Below are positions 11,828 through 23,057 of a stretch of DNA of 64,000 nt, piece by piece (the stretch's first letter is position 1; each line of letters opens with the position of its first letter). Under the pieces are notes generated by a model. That model was not told where the DNA came from, did not search any database, and saw only the letters and a list, made by a program, of their open reading frames with translations. Location of the stretch: the NCBI RefSeq assembly GCF_002105155.1, contig NW_019028981.1, positions 1,218,501 to 1,282,500 of the forward strand. Direction: 5' to 3'. The position numbers were made by a program, and so were the translations under genes. Source of the DNA: Lobosporangium transversale (Eukaryota; Mortierellomycota; Mortierellomycetes; Mortierellales; Mortierellaceae).

Positions 11828-13320
11828 TCAATCCGATGACTTGTGGGGTAAAATAGCTAAACATTTGCCAGAGCGTGGGTTCCACAAGCGCACGGTTTTG
11901 TCAGCGTTAGCTGAGGCAATATACTGGCCACCCGGCGAATAGACTACAGTGTAGACATAACCATGTCCGTTTAGCACTACGCGATGTATCTCCTTTTCTA
12001 CCCCTATATGTGTAACACACATCGATCCATCATAGCTTCCGATTACAATCTGCTGACCACATGGTGAACACATCACGAATGTTGCCTCATCCTCAAGATC
12101 AAGAGTCGATATCTTTTGATGGATTTGTCCTGTTTCTGCATCCCATAGATACAGCTCCTCTGTTGAATAAATAAAAGCAAGCAATGAGTCGCCTAATAAG
12201 GATGCTGAACGTGTGCAGAATCCTTCTCCAATATCATCCTTTATGAAATGCATATCATCACTATCAAGAGTAGTGAGCAACTGTCCGCTACGAGAGTATT
12301 TGATATCGGTTACTCTGTTCATATTCTGCAATGTATGGAGAATCTGACCTATTCCTCTTCCTATGGTGGCATCCCACAGTCGTACAGTCTTGTCGTTGCT
12401 AGCTGATGCAATGTATCGTCCATCAAGTGAATATTTCACGTTAAAGATCTCTCAAATGTATATTCGAGCATCCCAGTTTTTGTATTCCACACACGTACTG
12501 TGCCGTCGCCACTAGCTGAGGCGATTTGGGAGAGTAAGCCACACAACAAATCATTTCAAAGTGCCTCTCCAATCTAGGGACCAGTACCCCTGATGTCGCA
12601 TCCCATACAAGGATAGAATAACCAGCGCTCCATTAGGCAATCTGGCGACTATCCGGCGAGTAGCTAAACATAGATACACCATGTCCCTCATCCTACTCTG
12701 CGCCACCATCCAGTGTATATATAAAGCCTCTCCCATGAAAAAGTGTTATACACAACGATCGAACCATCCTTATTAAGCGCTGCGAGAGTCTTCCCATCAG
12801 GGGAATTTGTACCCCATATAAGTGGTGAGCTTTCTTGAAGAATTGGCCATTCACCAAGCTGTATATCTACCATCTTTGCACCATCCAAGTTCGCTTCACG
12901 AAGCCAACAATTTTGGAGGTTTACTTTCCTCAGATCTGCTCCTTGTAACTGAACGCCTTCGAATATATCGTTACTCAGATCTGCGCCTGGGATCTAAATA
13001 CCTCGCAAATCAGCTTCGATAAATGATTCTCCTGCTCGTACCAAGATTGTCACCGCATTAGCTGCTGCAGTCCGCCATTGGCATTGATTATCGCTTTTTG
13101 AGAGTTCCACATATTATATAGCTCTTGCTTGAACAATGGCTCTAAACGAACAGGATCAGCCAGAGACTGCAGGATAGATGGATCGCTCACAAGGTTCTTT
13201 TGGAGATCATCTTGCTGCTCGATTGGATCAACATCATTTTTATTCTCCTTGTTGACTTACATCTCACAATTAAACGCTGAGCTGTTACTCTTTTAGTAAA
13301 AAGTCCGAGATCCTGTTGAA
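11828..13320 (-). pseudogene. NACHT-type pentapeptide/WD40 protein, decayed 3' part
   Basis: Read on the minus strand, the order is that of the C-terminal half of a fungal NACHT-WD40 protein. First come helical residues (DPSILQSLADPVRLEPLFKQ), then AAANAVTILVRAG. Pentapeptide repeats follow (ADLR, GADLSN, GADLRKVNLQ, EANLDGAKM). WD40 repeats complete the order (ASASGDGTVRVWNTKTG, YIASASNDKTVRLWD, YIASANADKTVRLWN). It is broken by an in-frame TAG at 12994-12996 (LRGI*IPGADLS), a frameshift near 13060-13090, another near 12520-12545 and a one-base shift near 12440-12450. The longest intact piece is 11828-12439 (203 codons, three WD units). No NACHT ATPase part is present, since the match fades into a T-rich run near 13330. 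A living copy would be a STAND-class sensor; this one is dead or a fragment. Confidence 0.82.
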
Positions 13321-13522
13321 TTGTTTATACTATTTCTTTCTTTCTTTTTTCTTTTTTTTTCTTTTTTTTTTTTTTTTTTTGGTGAATCAGTGAATCCAGG
13401 AGAGCTTGGCTAGCAGGAGACGATATAGGCTATAGAAACAACACTTATGGAAAGTAGAGTTACCCTTACATTTAGGTTGATAGTGTGAACCAAGAAGCAA
13501 TGACGTTGTAAGTCGAAACAAG

Positions 13523-13553
<31 letters not shown>

Positions 13554-14080
13554 CACGTTTGGTCACAAGTGTCCATATAGCCCGTTTCATTTGGTCGCGA
13601 TACCTTATATTTTTTGAATACTTTCGAGTGTATTGGCAGCCAATTAGCTCGCTTGTTACGAGTATTGTTGCAAGTCCGTCACGTAGTGAGATGCCACCAG
13701 AACAATTCAATCATCGTTTTTAGATTAAAAATATAAGGTATCGTGACCAAATAAAATTGGCGATATAAACACAAACTCTTTTGCTTCGCTAAACCCCCAA
13801 AGGTAAGAAAAAAAACATTTAATATTTTTGTACAAGCATATCAGTCGATTAGACAAAGTCAGGTTTGAAATACAATTTCATTATTATGAGATGCCAACAT
13901 TTACATTTATATTTTTCTTTGCTAATATACAGTACAATGGTGACTAACGACATGTATGACATTAGACATTAGACATTAGAGAAAAATGAAAATTGAAAAA
14001 TGAAAAATAAAAAGAAATAGTATGGTAGTAGGTAAAGTGATGAAAATGATTATTTTGAGTTGGATCCTGCTCCGTCATCT
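13321..14080. other. Spacer with T and A runs and an inverted-repeat element
   Basis: A pyrimidine/T run (13330-13380) and an A run (13524-13551) frame sequence of unknown nature. The inverted-repeat element at 13589-13752 is listed separately. The end, up to the stop codon at 14081, is probably 3' UTR of the NIPA-like gene. Confidence 0.4.
13589..13752. mobile_element. Putative MITE with about 25-bp terminal inverted repeats
   Basis: The left end ATTTGGTCGCGATACCTTAT (from 13589) is repeated inverted at 13727-13752, where the reverse complement reads ATTTGGTCACGATACCTTAT. The match continues into a T run, about 25 bp with one mismatch. The total length is about 164 bp and the interior is non-coding. 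This is the form of a non-autonomous DNA transposon. I could not define a clear target-site duplication, so a simple inverted repeat remains possible. Confidence 0.55.
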
Positions 14081-17000
14081 CTACTTTCCAACCCCAGCTG
14101 TAGCTCCGGAAGTGCCAGCAGTCTTCTTTAAAGTCTCAGGAGATTCTTTTGCCTCTTTAATCTCCTTCAAAATTGACTCTCTCCTTGAAGCTGCCTGCAG
14201 TTCAGGGTCTCCTGCATCCTCCTTTGCCAATACGGCCAATCGTTTCGCCAACAGTGCGACTCCAAAGAAGACAATCAATACACCCAAACAGAACAAGGCA
14301 TATTTCTTGGCTGTGAAACCTGCAAACTCGTCATAATAGATGCCTCCACCCACGATATCCAAAAGGACCCAGATTGTGAAGAAGACAGGCACTTGAAGCA
14401 ATGCATCATACTTCTTCAGTCCCATGTTAATCCAGTAGACTTGCGAAATCGCCGTCACCACCGTAACAATCAGGATCACCCATGCAATGAACGATGTGAA
14501 TTGGTTTTGGCCGTCAAAGATACTGGTCACTAGCAGGTTGATCAGTGACTTTGCAAACAACACAGTATACGATGCCATCATTCCTCCAAGTCCCGCGTAC
14601 GCTAATGGCAGACAGAAACGCAGCAAAGGTGAATTGCGTCGGATCAACTTTTCTTCGGGCAATGTGGGAATAATCTCAATCTGTCGCACGCGCTCCCAGA
14701 ACGTCAAGGGTACTCCATTATGATGATGTGACTTCTTTTGGCCTCTACGATGGCGACGTGTGGACATCACAGAAGGTGTGATAGACGGCATACGGCTCAG
14801 CCCCTGACGTGATGAAGATCCAGTCGCAGCCACAGTATCATGTTCTCCAACAGCTCCTGGAGTGCTTGTTCCCAATTCTGCAGAGCCTATGACTGATCCA
14901 CCAAACTTGAGTTTGGGTTCTTGTTTGTCTTCAACAGCGTTGGATGTTGAGGATGGGACCTTACTTTCCAGATCTGCAATAGAGTTTTGGCTGCTGTTGC
15001 TTCTGCTAGATCCAAACGAAGGTCTCCAGTTATCCTGTGGAGGCTCCGTATAAAGAACAGTAGATGATGCTCCTATAGCTGTTCCAGATGCCTCACTTGT
15101 GATCGTGTGATGACTACGACTCGATTTCAATGCGCCATCACATTGTTTCTGTTGTTGGGTGGATGACCGAGCAGGTGTATCCAATGATGTCCTATTTAAT
15201 GAAATATCATTGAGTTGTTCCTGTCCTTGTTTCTGTTTCTCAGAGCTCGGCTCCTTGGACGTTGAAGTTCTCGCCTTTCGCCCTTCTTCTGCATCACGTA
15301 GGTTAGCTCCAGACGACACGAGTGCTCCATGGATGGATGGATTTTTTGACCGTTCCTGAAAGGCCAAGCTTTGGGTGCTTTTGTTGGAGTTGATCCTGTA
15401 GAGCCGCCCTTCTTTCTTCAATTGCTGCTCGGAGGAGACACCAATGGCTACATCTGCCTCGTTCTCGACATTTTTCTCAACAAACTGGATAAAAAAGAAG
15501 GTAAAGACGATACAGACACCAATAAATGTCAGATAGATGATTGTGGCCGGCTTATGGAACAAGTTGATGAGAACACACAGCTTGTAATCTATTAAATAAT
15601 TAAATAATAATAAAAGGACGGTATTATCAATTAGCAAAATGTAAGATATATGTAAAGACATATACGAATTACTTTAAGAAAAAGCATACCTTGCGCAACA
15701 ATGCCTGAAAATACGACGACAATGACAGATCCTGCGACAATGAAAAAGATGCCAGCAATATCCCATCTTCCGAGGACCTCCTTGTTGATTAGGGGTGCGA
15801 TAATAACGTTGGAGATAAGAGAGATTGATCCTAGAGGTGCTGTCAGCGACTGAGGTGCGAATCGAAGTGCTATGAACCCTCCTAAATTTCCGATAATAAA
15901 CACGGCAAGACCTGCTGCCCAGAGCTATATCAAATATATATATATATAACAGTTACAGCATTATTACGAAGATCCTAATAAAAATAAAATAAAAACGAGA
16001 ACTGGTGGTGGCATGAAGAAGATAGAACATAATTATTTACCTTGGAGACAAAAATATTGCGCCAAAACATGTAAGGCTTCAATCGACGATAGAGCTTTCC
16101 ATGTCGGTTCTCCTTCTCCTCATACAAACGGTCAGCCTCCTGTTGCACCTGTTCTTCAGACCAGCCCAGTTCTTGGCGCCATCGCTCATGCTCTTCTTCC
16201 ATTTCCAGCTGTTTGAGAACTCGTCTTTCATCATGTTTACGTAGCGCATACTTTTGTCCATTTAATCCCAAGTTCAATACTGTGGATGAGATCAAGGTGA
16301 TGACCACTCCGATCCAGACATGTTTGCGCTGATCGATTTTTCGACAAAAACCCAATCCTTGCTCTCGCATCTGATCCAATGTGTAACCATGATTGAAGGA
16401 AGGATCACTGGAAGGGTGTGCCTCGTCGCCTGGACCCTTCATGACATCATCGAGATCAAATTGACAGAGGTTGTGGTATGCGCAACTATCGACATTGTTT
16501 CCAACCAAGGAACAGATCTGGCCTGCAGGCTGTCCTCCACAACAGCTAATTTGGCTATGATCTCGATCGCTTGAGAACGAGTGGTTCGTGGGGGCATAGC
16601 TTTCTTGCCAGGGACTACCACAAGTCGACTCTAGAGTGCAGTGACTTGGTGAGCATAAATCAGCAGGGATGGGGATGTTGCGCTGTGTGTAAAAAGCATA
16701 GGCTGCGCAGTCAGATGCAACACTGCATTGCTCCCCTATTTCAAAAAAAAAAAAAAAAAAAAAAAAAGTAAAATAAATGAATGAATAATGCAATTTGTCA
16801 GCCACGCCGAGAAAAATGAAGGCGATCCCTTTCTGATATTATATTTATTCTGCATCATGGTCAATGATGGAGAGTACAGGCAGTAAAGTTATCTGTGCAT
16901 TCATCATTGCAATCACGTTCAGGTATCATTTCATCATGTCTTTGGATGATTGATGTCTTCCAGGTCGGAGAAGAATTGAAAAAAAAAAAAAAAAAAGTCT

Positions 17001-17617
17001 GCGCATGTTACGCAATAAGAATAAACTATTTCCGATTTGGCAATAAAAAGTGGAAAAGCATGGGCTGAACCTGTTTTTTGTTGTTGTTGTTGTTGTTGTT
17101 GATAGGAGGATAAGGAAAGAGCGGATCAACAAAAACAATGCAATGGTCAATCATTTTTTGTCATTTGAATTTTACCTGCAGTGACGACAAATTGACAGGT
17201 TCCTGTCCTGTTGGTTGCACCGTTTGAGCTACTACTGAAGACACAGGCATAGGTGCCTGCCTGGACCTTGGCATGATTGCGTGGCCAATTCTCAGGACGA
17301 GTCACCTGGAGACATTCAAAGTCGGTTGTACAAGTCAGAGGCATCCCTGCAGGGATATCTCGCTTTCGTAGCAATGATAATGATGGAGGTAACACTCTCT
17401 TTTGACTGGTTGAGTAATCTAATGGATCGGGAACATCTGCAATCGATTGTCTTGAGAGACCCCCAAGAGGTGTTGGAATAGCCAGCGTTGTAGTTACTGA
17501 TGTTGCTGACAAGACAATGACCATTACTATCAGCAAGAAAGCAGTAGTTGTCGTCGTCATACTCATGGACCAAATGGACCTCATCGACCCATGTCTTTTC
17601 TGTGACAACAATGTCAT
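14081..17617 (-). CDS. NIPA-like transporter with Cys-rich ectodomain
   Basis: Four exons close in phase: 17617-17176, 16735-16041, 15924-15690 and 15588-14081, giving 959 residues. The first ATG is at 17617; the frame upstream begins with GTG. The N terminus has a hydrophobic signal or anchor (TAFLLIVMVIVLSATSV). About 330 residues with paired cysteines follow (for example CTTDFECLQ, EQCSVASDCAAYAF, SCCGGQPAGQICSL) and probably face the outside. The membrane part resembles the NIPA/DUF803 family of Mg2+ transporters in the drug/metabolite transporter superfamily: VWIGVVITLISSTVLNLGL, RFAPQSLTAPLGSISLISNV, FIVAGSVIVVVFSG, then AYAGLGGMMASYTVLFAKS and WINMGLKKYDALLQVPVFF. Two loops are unusually long: a charged helix after the first membrane helix, and about 250 Ser-rich residues in the middle. 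Family NIPA proteins are near 350 residues, so this is a fusion-like expansion. Mg2+ as substrate is inferred from the family only. Intron 1 (16736-17175) holds a TTG microsatellite. Confidence 0.83.
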
Positions 17618-19440
17618 TTCAAATGACACTGAAATGAGAGTGAATGAACTGTGTGATTCCGTTAGACAAGGCTATTTCTCTTTTCTCTATGTGAGTGGAG
17701 TATAGGGATAGGAGATGAGAAATGACACGATAGGTAAAGGAAAAGAGAAAGGGGGAGAAAAGAGTTGATGTGAAGGAAGTTCAAAGAAGGAAGAGGAAGC
17801 AGGAAGTTGGAAGCATGAAATGGAGGGGTTACAACAGTTTAGATGCATGCGCGACCGAAAAAGTAGGCAAAGTAGAAGAAGAAAAAGTCGAAGTAGAGGA
17901 GAGCATAAGAATAAGAAACAGAAAGCGAAGAATATGAATGGGTAACTATTGCTTCTACTTGCAAACTAAACAACAGTAGAAAACACAAGTAGGGCAATGA
18001 CGAGAATGAAGGAGAATGAAGAAGAAGAAGACAAAGAGGTTTAACGCGATTAAAGGATTCAAGGACAAAAATGTCGACTTTATATAAAAATATTTATCTG
18101 GTTTGTTTAGATTGAATACAGATATATATATATTTATACAATTATATAAATACTACATAGAACAAGGACAAAAACAATGACAATGAACAATAGAAAAACC
18201 TGTTTGTTGTCTAATTGCACAAAACAATTGCACTTGACAATTGCGCATTTGTATAGATGACCAAGAATAGTTTCTTCTTTTGCCAAGTTGCCAAGTCTCT
18301 GAACAGCCCATTCACTCTTATTCTTTTTTTTTCCCCTCTCTTTCCTCTTCTTGTCAATCAATATCACACGGACATTGACACTCTTACACAACTCATACAC
18401 ACAGGCTAAGAAAAAAGAAAAAAAAAGTCCTCCATTTAATCTTCCGTGGATCTGATGACTTGTCTGCGCATGCCGAGTGTCTGCAGCGCGTTTACGTGAA
18501 CGCATCTTCTGCAGATTGGTCTGAATATATCCACGGGAGCAAAGTTAACCGTGCGAGATGATTCGATTCAAGAGGAATACAAGTCATCGTTTATGGTAGG
18601 ACGCTATTCTTAATCAAGACATCAATGTCGACACCATCGACAACATCGACAACATCGACAGCCATTATAATCGATTTATATATATTATATATATATCTAC
18701 AAGGATTCATGTTGTATGTGTCTATTCTTCGCCATGCACGCTCATTTTAATTTTCTTTTAAGTGAGAGCCTTCTTTCTTTTTTTTTTTTTTTGTTGACAA
18801 ACAAGGGTCGACAGTTTGCTAAACATGTCGTTTGGAGAGTGTGTGTGGGGGGGTATTTCTTCATGTAGGGAGGGAAAGAGGAGGGGGATCAAAGTTGCAC
18901 AATATCCACAAATCATGTTTTTATACTTGCTCAATCCGGCGGATTAATGGAAACGCCGAATCACAGACCTCTTCTCTCCCTCTCTCCCTTCATTCGATGT
19001 TCTTTTTTCCTCCCTGGGATGGGACTTGTGCACATTGTTAAGGCAAATGCCAGTGAATAAAATATACATCCTCTTGTTAACGGGGGGTTTTATCAAGAAA
19101 AAAATTCCAGAAAAGACATTCATGCAAAAAATGTACAGTAGATAGACTTAGAATCCGCAATGGATACTTACCATCCCTTTCCTTTTTCCTTTCCTTTTCT
19201 TTTCCCTTTCTCTTTCCCTCTTCTCTTCTCTCTTTCTTCTTTTCCTGTGGTTCCATTTTACACTTTCCCAAATTTTCAGGGAGATGAGACTTCCACCCGT
19301 TAGACTGGGCCTTGCTTACCCAGGATTTAGTTGGAATTAAACCGTATTCATCGCCACTAGGATTATTAACATCTTGAGATAACGATCTGCGTCATTACGA
19401 TTAGTTTGGGGGCTATAGAGCGTTTATTCCTTGGCTTTAC

Positions 19441-19502
<62 letters not shown>

Positions 19503-20876
19503 ATAGCGCCGCTCGATCTCGAATTCAAGTAGTACAGAATACTAATTTGTCATAAATTGAGGGAAAGTGCTCTCTCTCTTTCTTTATTGTATAAGAGAAT
19601 CAAAAAAAAAAAAGCCCATCAGCGTTAACTCAATCGACAAGAAAAAATGTTAGCCGCAGCAAAATGCCAAGCTTAGGGAAAAAGCTTGCTTGTATGGCCA
19701 TATTCAGATTGATTTAAACGCATGCCTGTGCGTCTTTTAATCGCCCTCCCTTTTAAGGTTTTGGTAGTTGAGTTGTAAGGTTCATTCCTGTCGAGGGCTT
19801 TGTAATATCCCTGGGCGTAACGTACCACACCCAGAGTAACTTTTTTTTTTTTTTTTAGCCTCTGTCGATCATGATGCAACAGAACAGCGTGGGACGCGTT
19901 CCTTCGCGTATGAAGAGCGCTCTACCAAAGCAAAACCAAATGGCTCATTTTATAGCCAAGCTGCAGCATCCATGTAGATATTATATAATTAACTGCATCA
20001 CTGCTTCACCAGACAGCCCTACGAGATGCATCTGCAGGACAGCCTGTTTTTATATTACAGGATTGCAGGACTCTGGGCGTGATTGTACATATACATGTAT
20101 ATGACATCAAGCGTTCATCTGGCAGTCAGAATAATTGCTACCAGAAAAAACCATCAAAAAATAGCCATAGGTTCGTCTGCAATGCCTGTAGCAGCGCGTC
20201 ATCATGTGAAAAGATGTAAAGAGTAGGAAGAAAAAAAGGGATGACATAAAGTCAAAAATACTCAAGAAAAGATAAAACGAAACATGTACGCCACCAATAA
20301 TACTTTTGTCTGATGTCAGGAATGGCGACTGTTCGATGCTTGTTGGTTCTCCAAATCTGTCTTGATATAACCGTATTCAGCGGAGTTGGTTAGCATCCCT
20401 TGAATAGCTGCCATCCAGAGGGACTACTTAGAATAGACAGGATTCACTGTGTTGTTCAAAACAATAAAACTTGACTGAAAGTCTGTTAATTCTCAAACCA
20501 TGAGGCAAATAATGCCTCTGGACGCTTCAATAGGATTGTGGCGTGCTTTTGGGACGCAGAAAAGATAGCATTGTTTCTTTTGAGCAACGGAGGACATAGG
20601 ATTTGCTCTTTAGAGACAAACTTTTTGAAGTTACGCCTGTTGCGAGTAAAAACACAAATGGTTCTCGTTTTCCGCATACTTCAGCGCTTTCACAATTCAA
20701 AGGCTGTGACGTAACCATCAAATGTTACATATTTGTCGAATATTGACACATCCCTTGCAAAAGTTCAGGTATTGTTTAAGAGACGTAGAGAAGTCAATGA
20801 CATGTGGCAGTGTTCAAGTATTTATACAGTACCATGTGGAGTCCGAACAGTCGCCAATACAAAATTAATTTTCGGG

Positions 20877-20915
<39 letters not shown>

Positions 20916-21024
20916 CAAAAAAGATGTCCTTTATTCGATCAAGATCAATCGACATATCGACGAATTGCTTTTTGTGTTGATGAAGTAAAACAAAGGTATT
21001 TCGCTATTTTTTTTTTTTTTTTGT
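17618..21024. other. Long spacer without a supported gene
   Basis: The part next to 17618 should hold the promoter and 5' UTR of the NIPA-like gene. Open pieces at 18134-18505 (-), 19673-19879 (-, with KALDRNEPYNSTTKTLKG) and 20486-20721 (-, two frames) have no recognisable domain. The last two could be relics. Other content is a purine/pyrimidine-rich stretch (17700-18060), a short ATCGACAAC repeat near 18630-18660, a T-to-A palindrome (19444-19497) and a T run of about 36 bases (20880-20915). Confidence 0.4.
19444..19497. repeat. T26/A28 palindrome
   Basis: A run of 26 T is followed directly by 28 A, a perfect inverted repeat without a loop. It can extrude as a hairpin and is a likely site of slippage. 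Similar T-to-A junctions occur at about 6890-6931, 42274-42318, 44867-44906 and 52198-52230. Confidence 0.9.
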
Positions 21025-21574
21025 TTACTCTTCATCATCAGCAGCAGCAGCCTTCTTGGCAGACTTCTTCTCCTCATCGCCACCAGCACCGGTAGCACGG
21101 GTGTAGATCAACTGGGCGCCGTGGGTTGAGACTGGGACGATCAAGCCCTGCTTGACCAACTCGCGGATGGCCATGCGGGCGAGAGAGCCGTTAATGCGGA
21201 GACGATCAACCAAGACAGAGGGTGAAACCAACTTGTAGGTGGGAACCTCCTTCATGAGCTTGTCGTAGGTGGCCTTGTCAAGGATGACAGCGTTGTTAGC
21301 CTTGTCCTTGACCTTTCCCTTGGACCATTTCTATTAACCAAACAAATCCCAAACATAAATCATAAAAGTGAGTTTTATTTCTTTCATGATCTTTCAAAGT
21401 GTGTCAAATTAAGACAGAAAGCGAGAAAGAAAAAGATAATGAACAAGACCACTGCGACTCAATCCTTTTGCTTTTCAAAAAAAGAGATGCAACAACAGAC
21501 AGACTGATGCCTGCAGTAATTCTCGCCCTTTCTTCTTATCTCGCATGTTCCAGTGGTGATGAACAGATAAGAGG

Positions 21575-21607
<33 letters not shown>

Positions 21608-22647
21608 AAGGATAGGTGGTCGCTGGCATCATCTTTTGTTGTTTTCTCTCTTTCTTTTTCCCATTTCCCGTCAGCTATCTTTAAAAAGAAAAGGCATTGT
21701 TTGTTACCTTTTTCTTGGCTTTGCCACCCGAGGATGACGTAGGCTTAGCAGCAGCGTCCTTCTTAGCCTATTGAACAGTGTAACAACAATAAAAAAAAAA
21801 GCATAGGGTTAGTACTACAAGAATATTGAATAAAATGTAAGACGAACCCTGAAAACAAGTGTCGAGTAGTGGATTAAGAGGTTGAAAGTGGTATTTTCAT
21901 TTCATACTGCTCTGCTCTAAACTGTTGAAGTATAGACCAGGAAAGTAAGAAACTGAACGCCGCTGCTGCCGCAATCACCACTGCATCCTTTTCTTTTCTT
22001 TTCTTTTTTTCTTTTTCTTCCTGAACTGCTTGCAAAGCTCAGCAAACGGGTCTAGTTTGAGGCTAGTTATAACTGTCTTCCTTGATAAAGTCCTCTGGTC
22101 ATTAGGGAAATGCTGATTCATCCTGACAATGGTTCAAGCGCCAGCTTTGTTTTATTTGCTTCTGCTTGCCAACGAGCAAGAAAAACAAAAAAGGCGACTA
22201 ACGTTGAATGCAGTAGCAAAGCAACATCGTTCCGCATGAGCCTTCCGTAACAGGAAAAGGAAGATACCCTCTCTTTCTCTCTTGCATGGTTCTCAGTATG
22301 TCCATTATTGATTCTCATTCACTATTCCCGGTGAGATTCCATATTGATATTCTGTAATGAGTAGTAGCTGTTGTTCGTTTTGTTTGTGTGCTTATCGTAG
22401 AATGAGCAAACATCAACTTTAACAAAATAATGATTCTTCAGATGTAATAAAAAAAAAGTGAAGACGCCAAGAGTGTCGATAGTAATAAGCAATCCTGCGT
22501 TTCTCCTTGTTGAATATTAACTTGCTTATTGCCTCAATGGTTGTTGCCAATACGGATTTAATGGATTGATGGATCGATGGATGACAAGATATCAATCCAT
22601 TCATCCACAAGTGTTTAAAAAAACCGTCCTGCAGGGAGACTAACCAT
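21025..22647 (-). CDS. RPS25: 40S ribosomal protein eS25
   Basis: The coding exons 21767-21708 and 21330-21025 encode the eS25 family: basic N terminus ([18 protein letters not shown]), then [51 protein letters not shown] and IYTRAT. The product is about 122 residues, close to the usual eS25 length, with an acidic/basic tail ([16 protein letters not shown]) longer than in yeast. Exon 2 begins in phase 0 with GCT AAG AAG and has no ATG. The best start I can find is an ATG at 22647-22645 followed at once by a donor (ATG/GTTAGT) and preceded by a pyrimidine-rich leader. Intron 1 would then be about 877 bp and the protein would begin MAKKDAAAK. The conserved exons are certain; the first exon is tentative. 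eS25 is a small-subunit protein near the ribosomal E site and is known to matter for IRES-driven initiation. Confidence 0.9.
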
Positions 22648-23057
22648 TGTGATTGTAAGAGAGGAGTTTCATCAAATCCATTCTGGTCTGCTCCTTATGG
22701 ACCCTCATTTGACCTTAATTTTTTTTTTTTTTTGCACGTGCACAACCAATTGTTCTAAACGTCAACAGGATCAAGATTGTGTTGTACTTGGCTATTAATT
22801 TGGTCAAAAAAAAATATATATATGCTGGATCCTTTCTTTTATCACTCTTCACAATGGGTCACACTGAAGGCTACAATCACATTGAATTTACATCGTATTT
22901 TTTTTTCTGTTTTTTCTTGTTATTTGTTTGCATATAGTTACATGGTATATCTGGTATATATCTTTTGGCTGTTATTATATATTATTATTTCTTCTGCTTT
23001 CAGCAACGTAAAGCAAAATATCTTTTTTTTTTTTTTTTTTTTTTTTCCCTCTTTTTT
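22648..23057. other. Spacer between eS25 and the purine permease
   Basis: A T run (about 22719-22733) and CACGTGC lie in the presumed eS25 promoter. The rest is AT-rich, with another T run (23023-23046) just 3' of the permease stop codon. No gene seen. Confidence 0.45.

Noticed and set aside
18134-18505. 123-codon minus-strand frame
   Set aside because: It has low-complexity segments, no domain and no splice partners, and lies in the upstream region of the NIPA-like gene.
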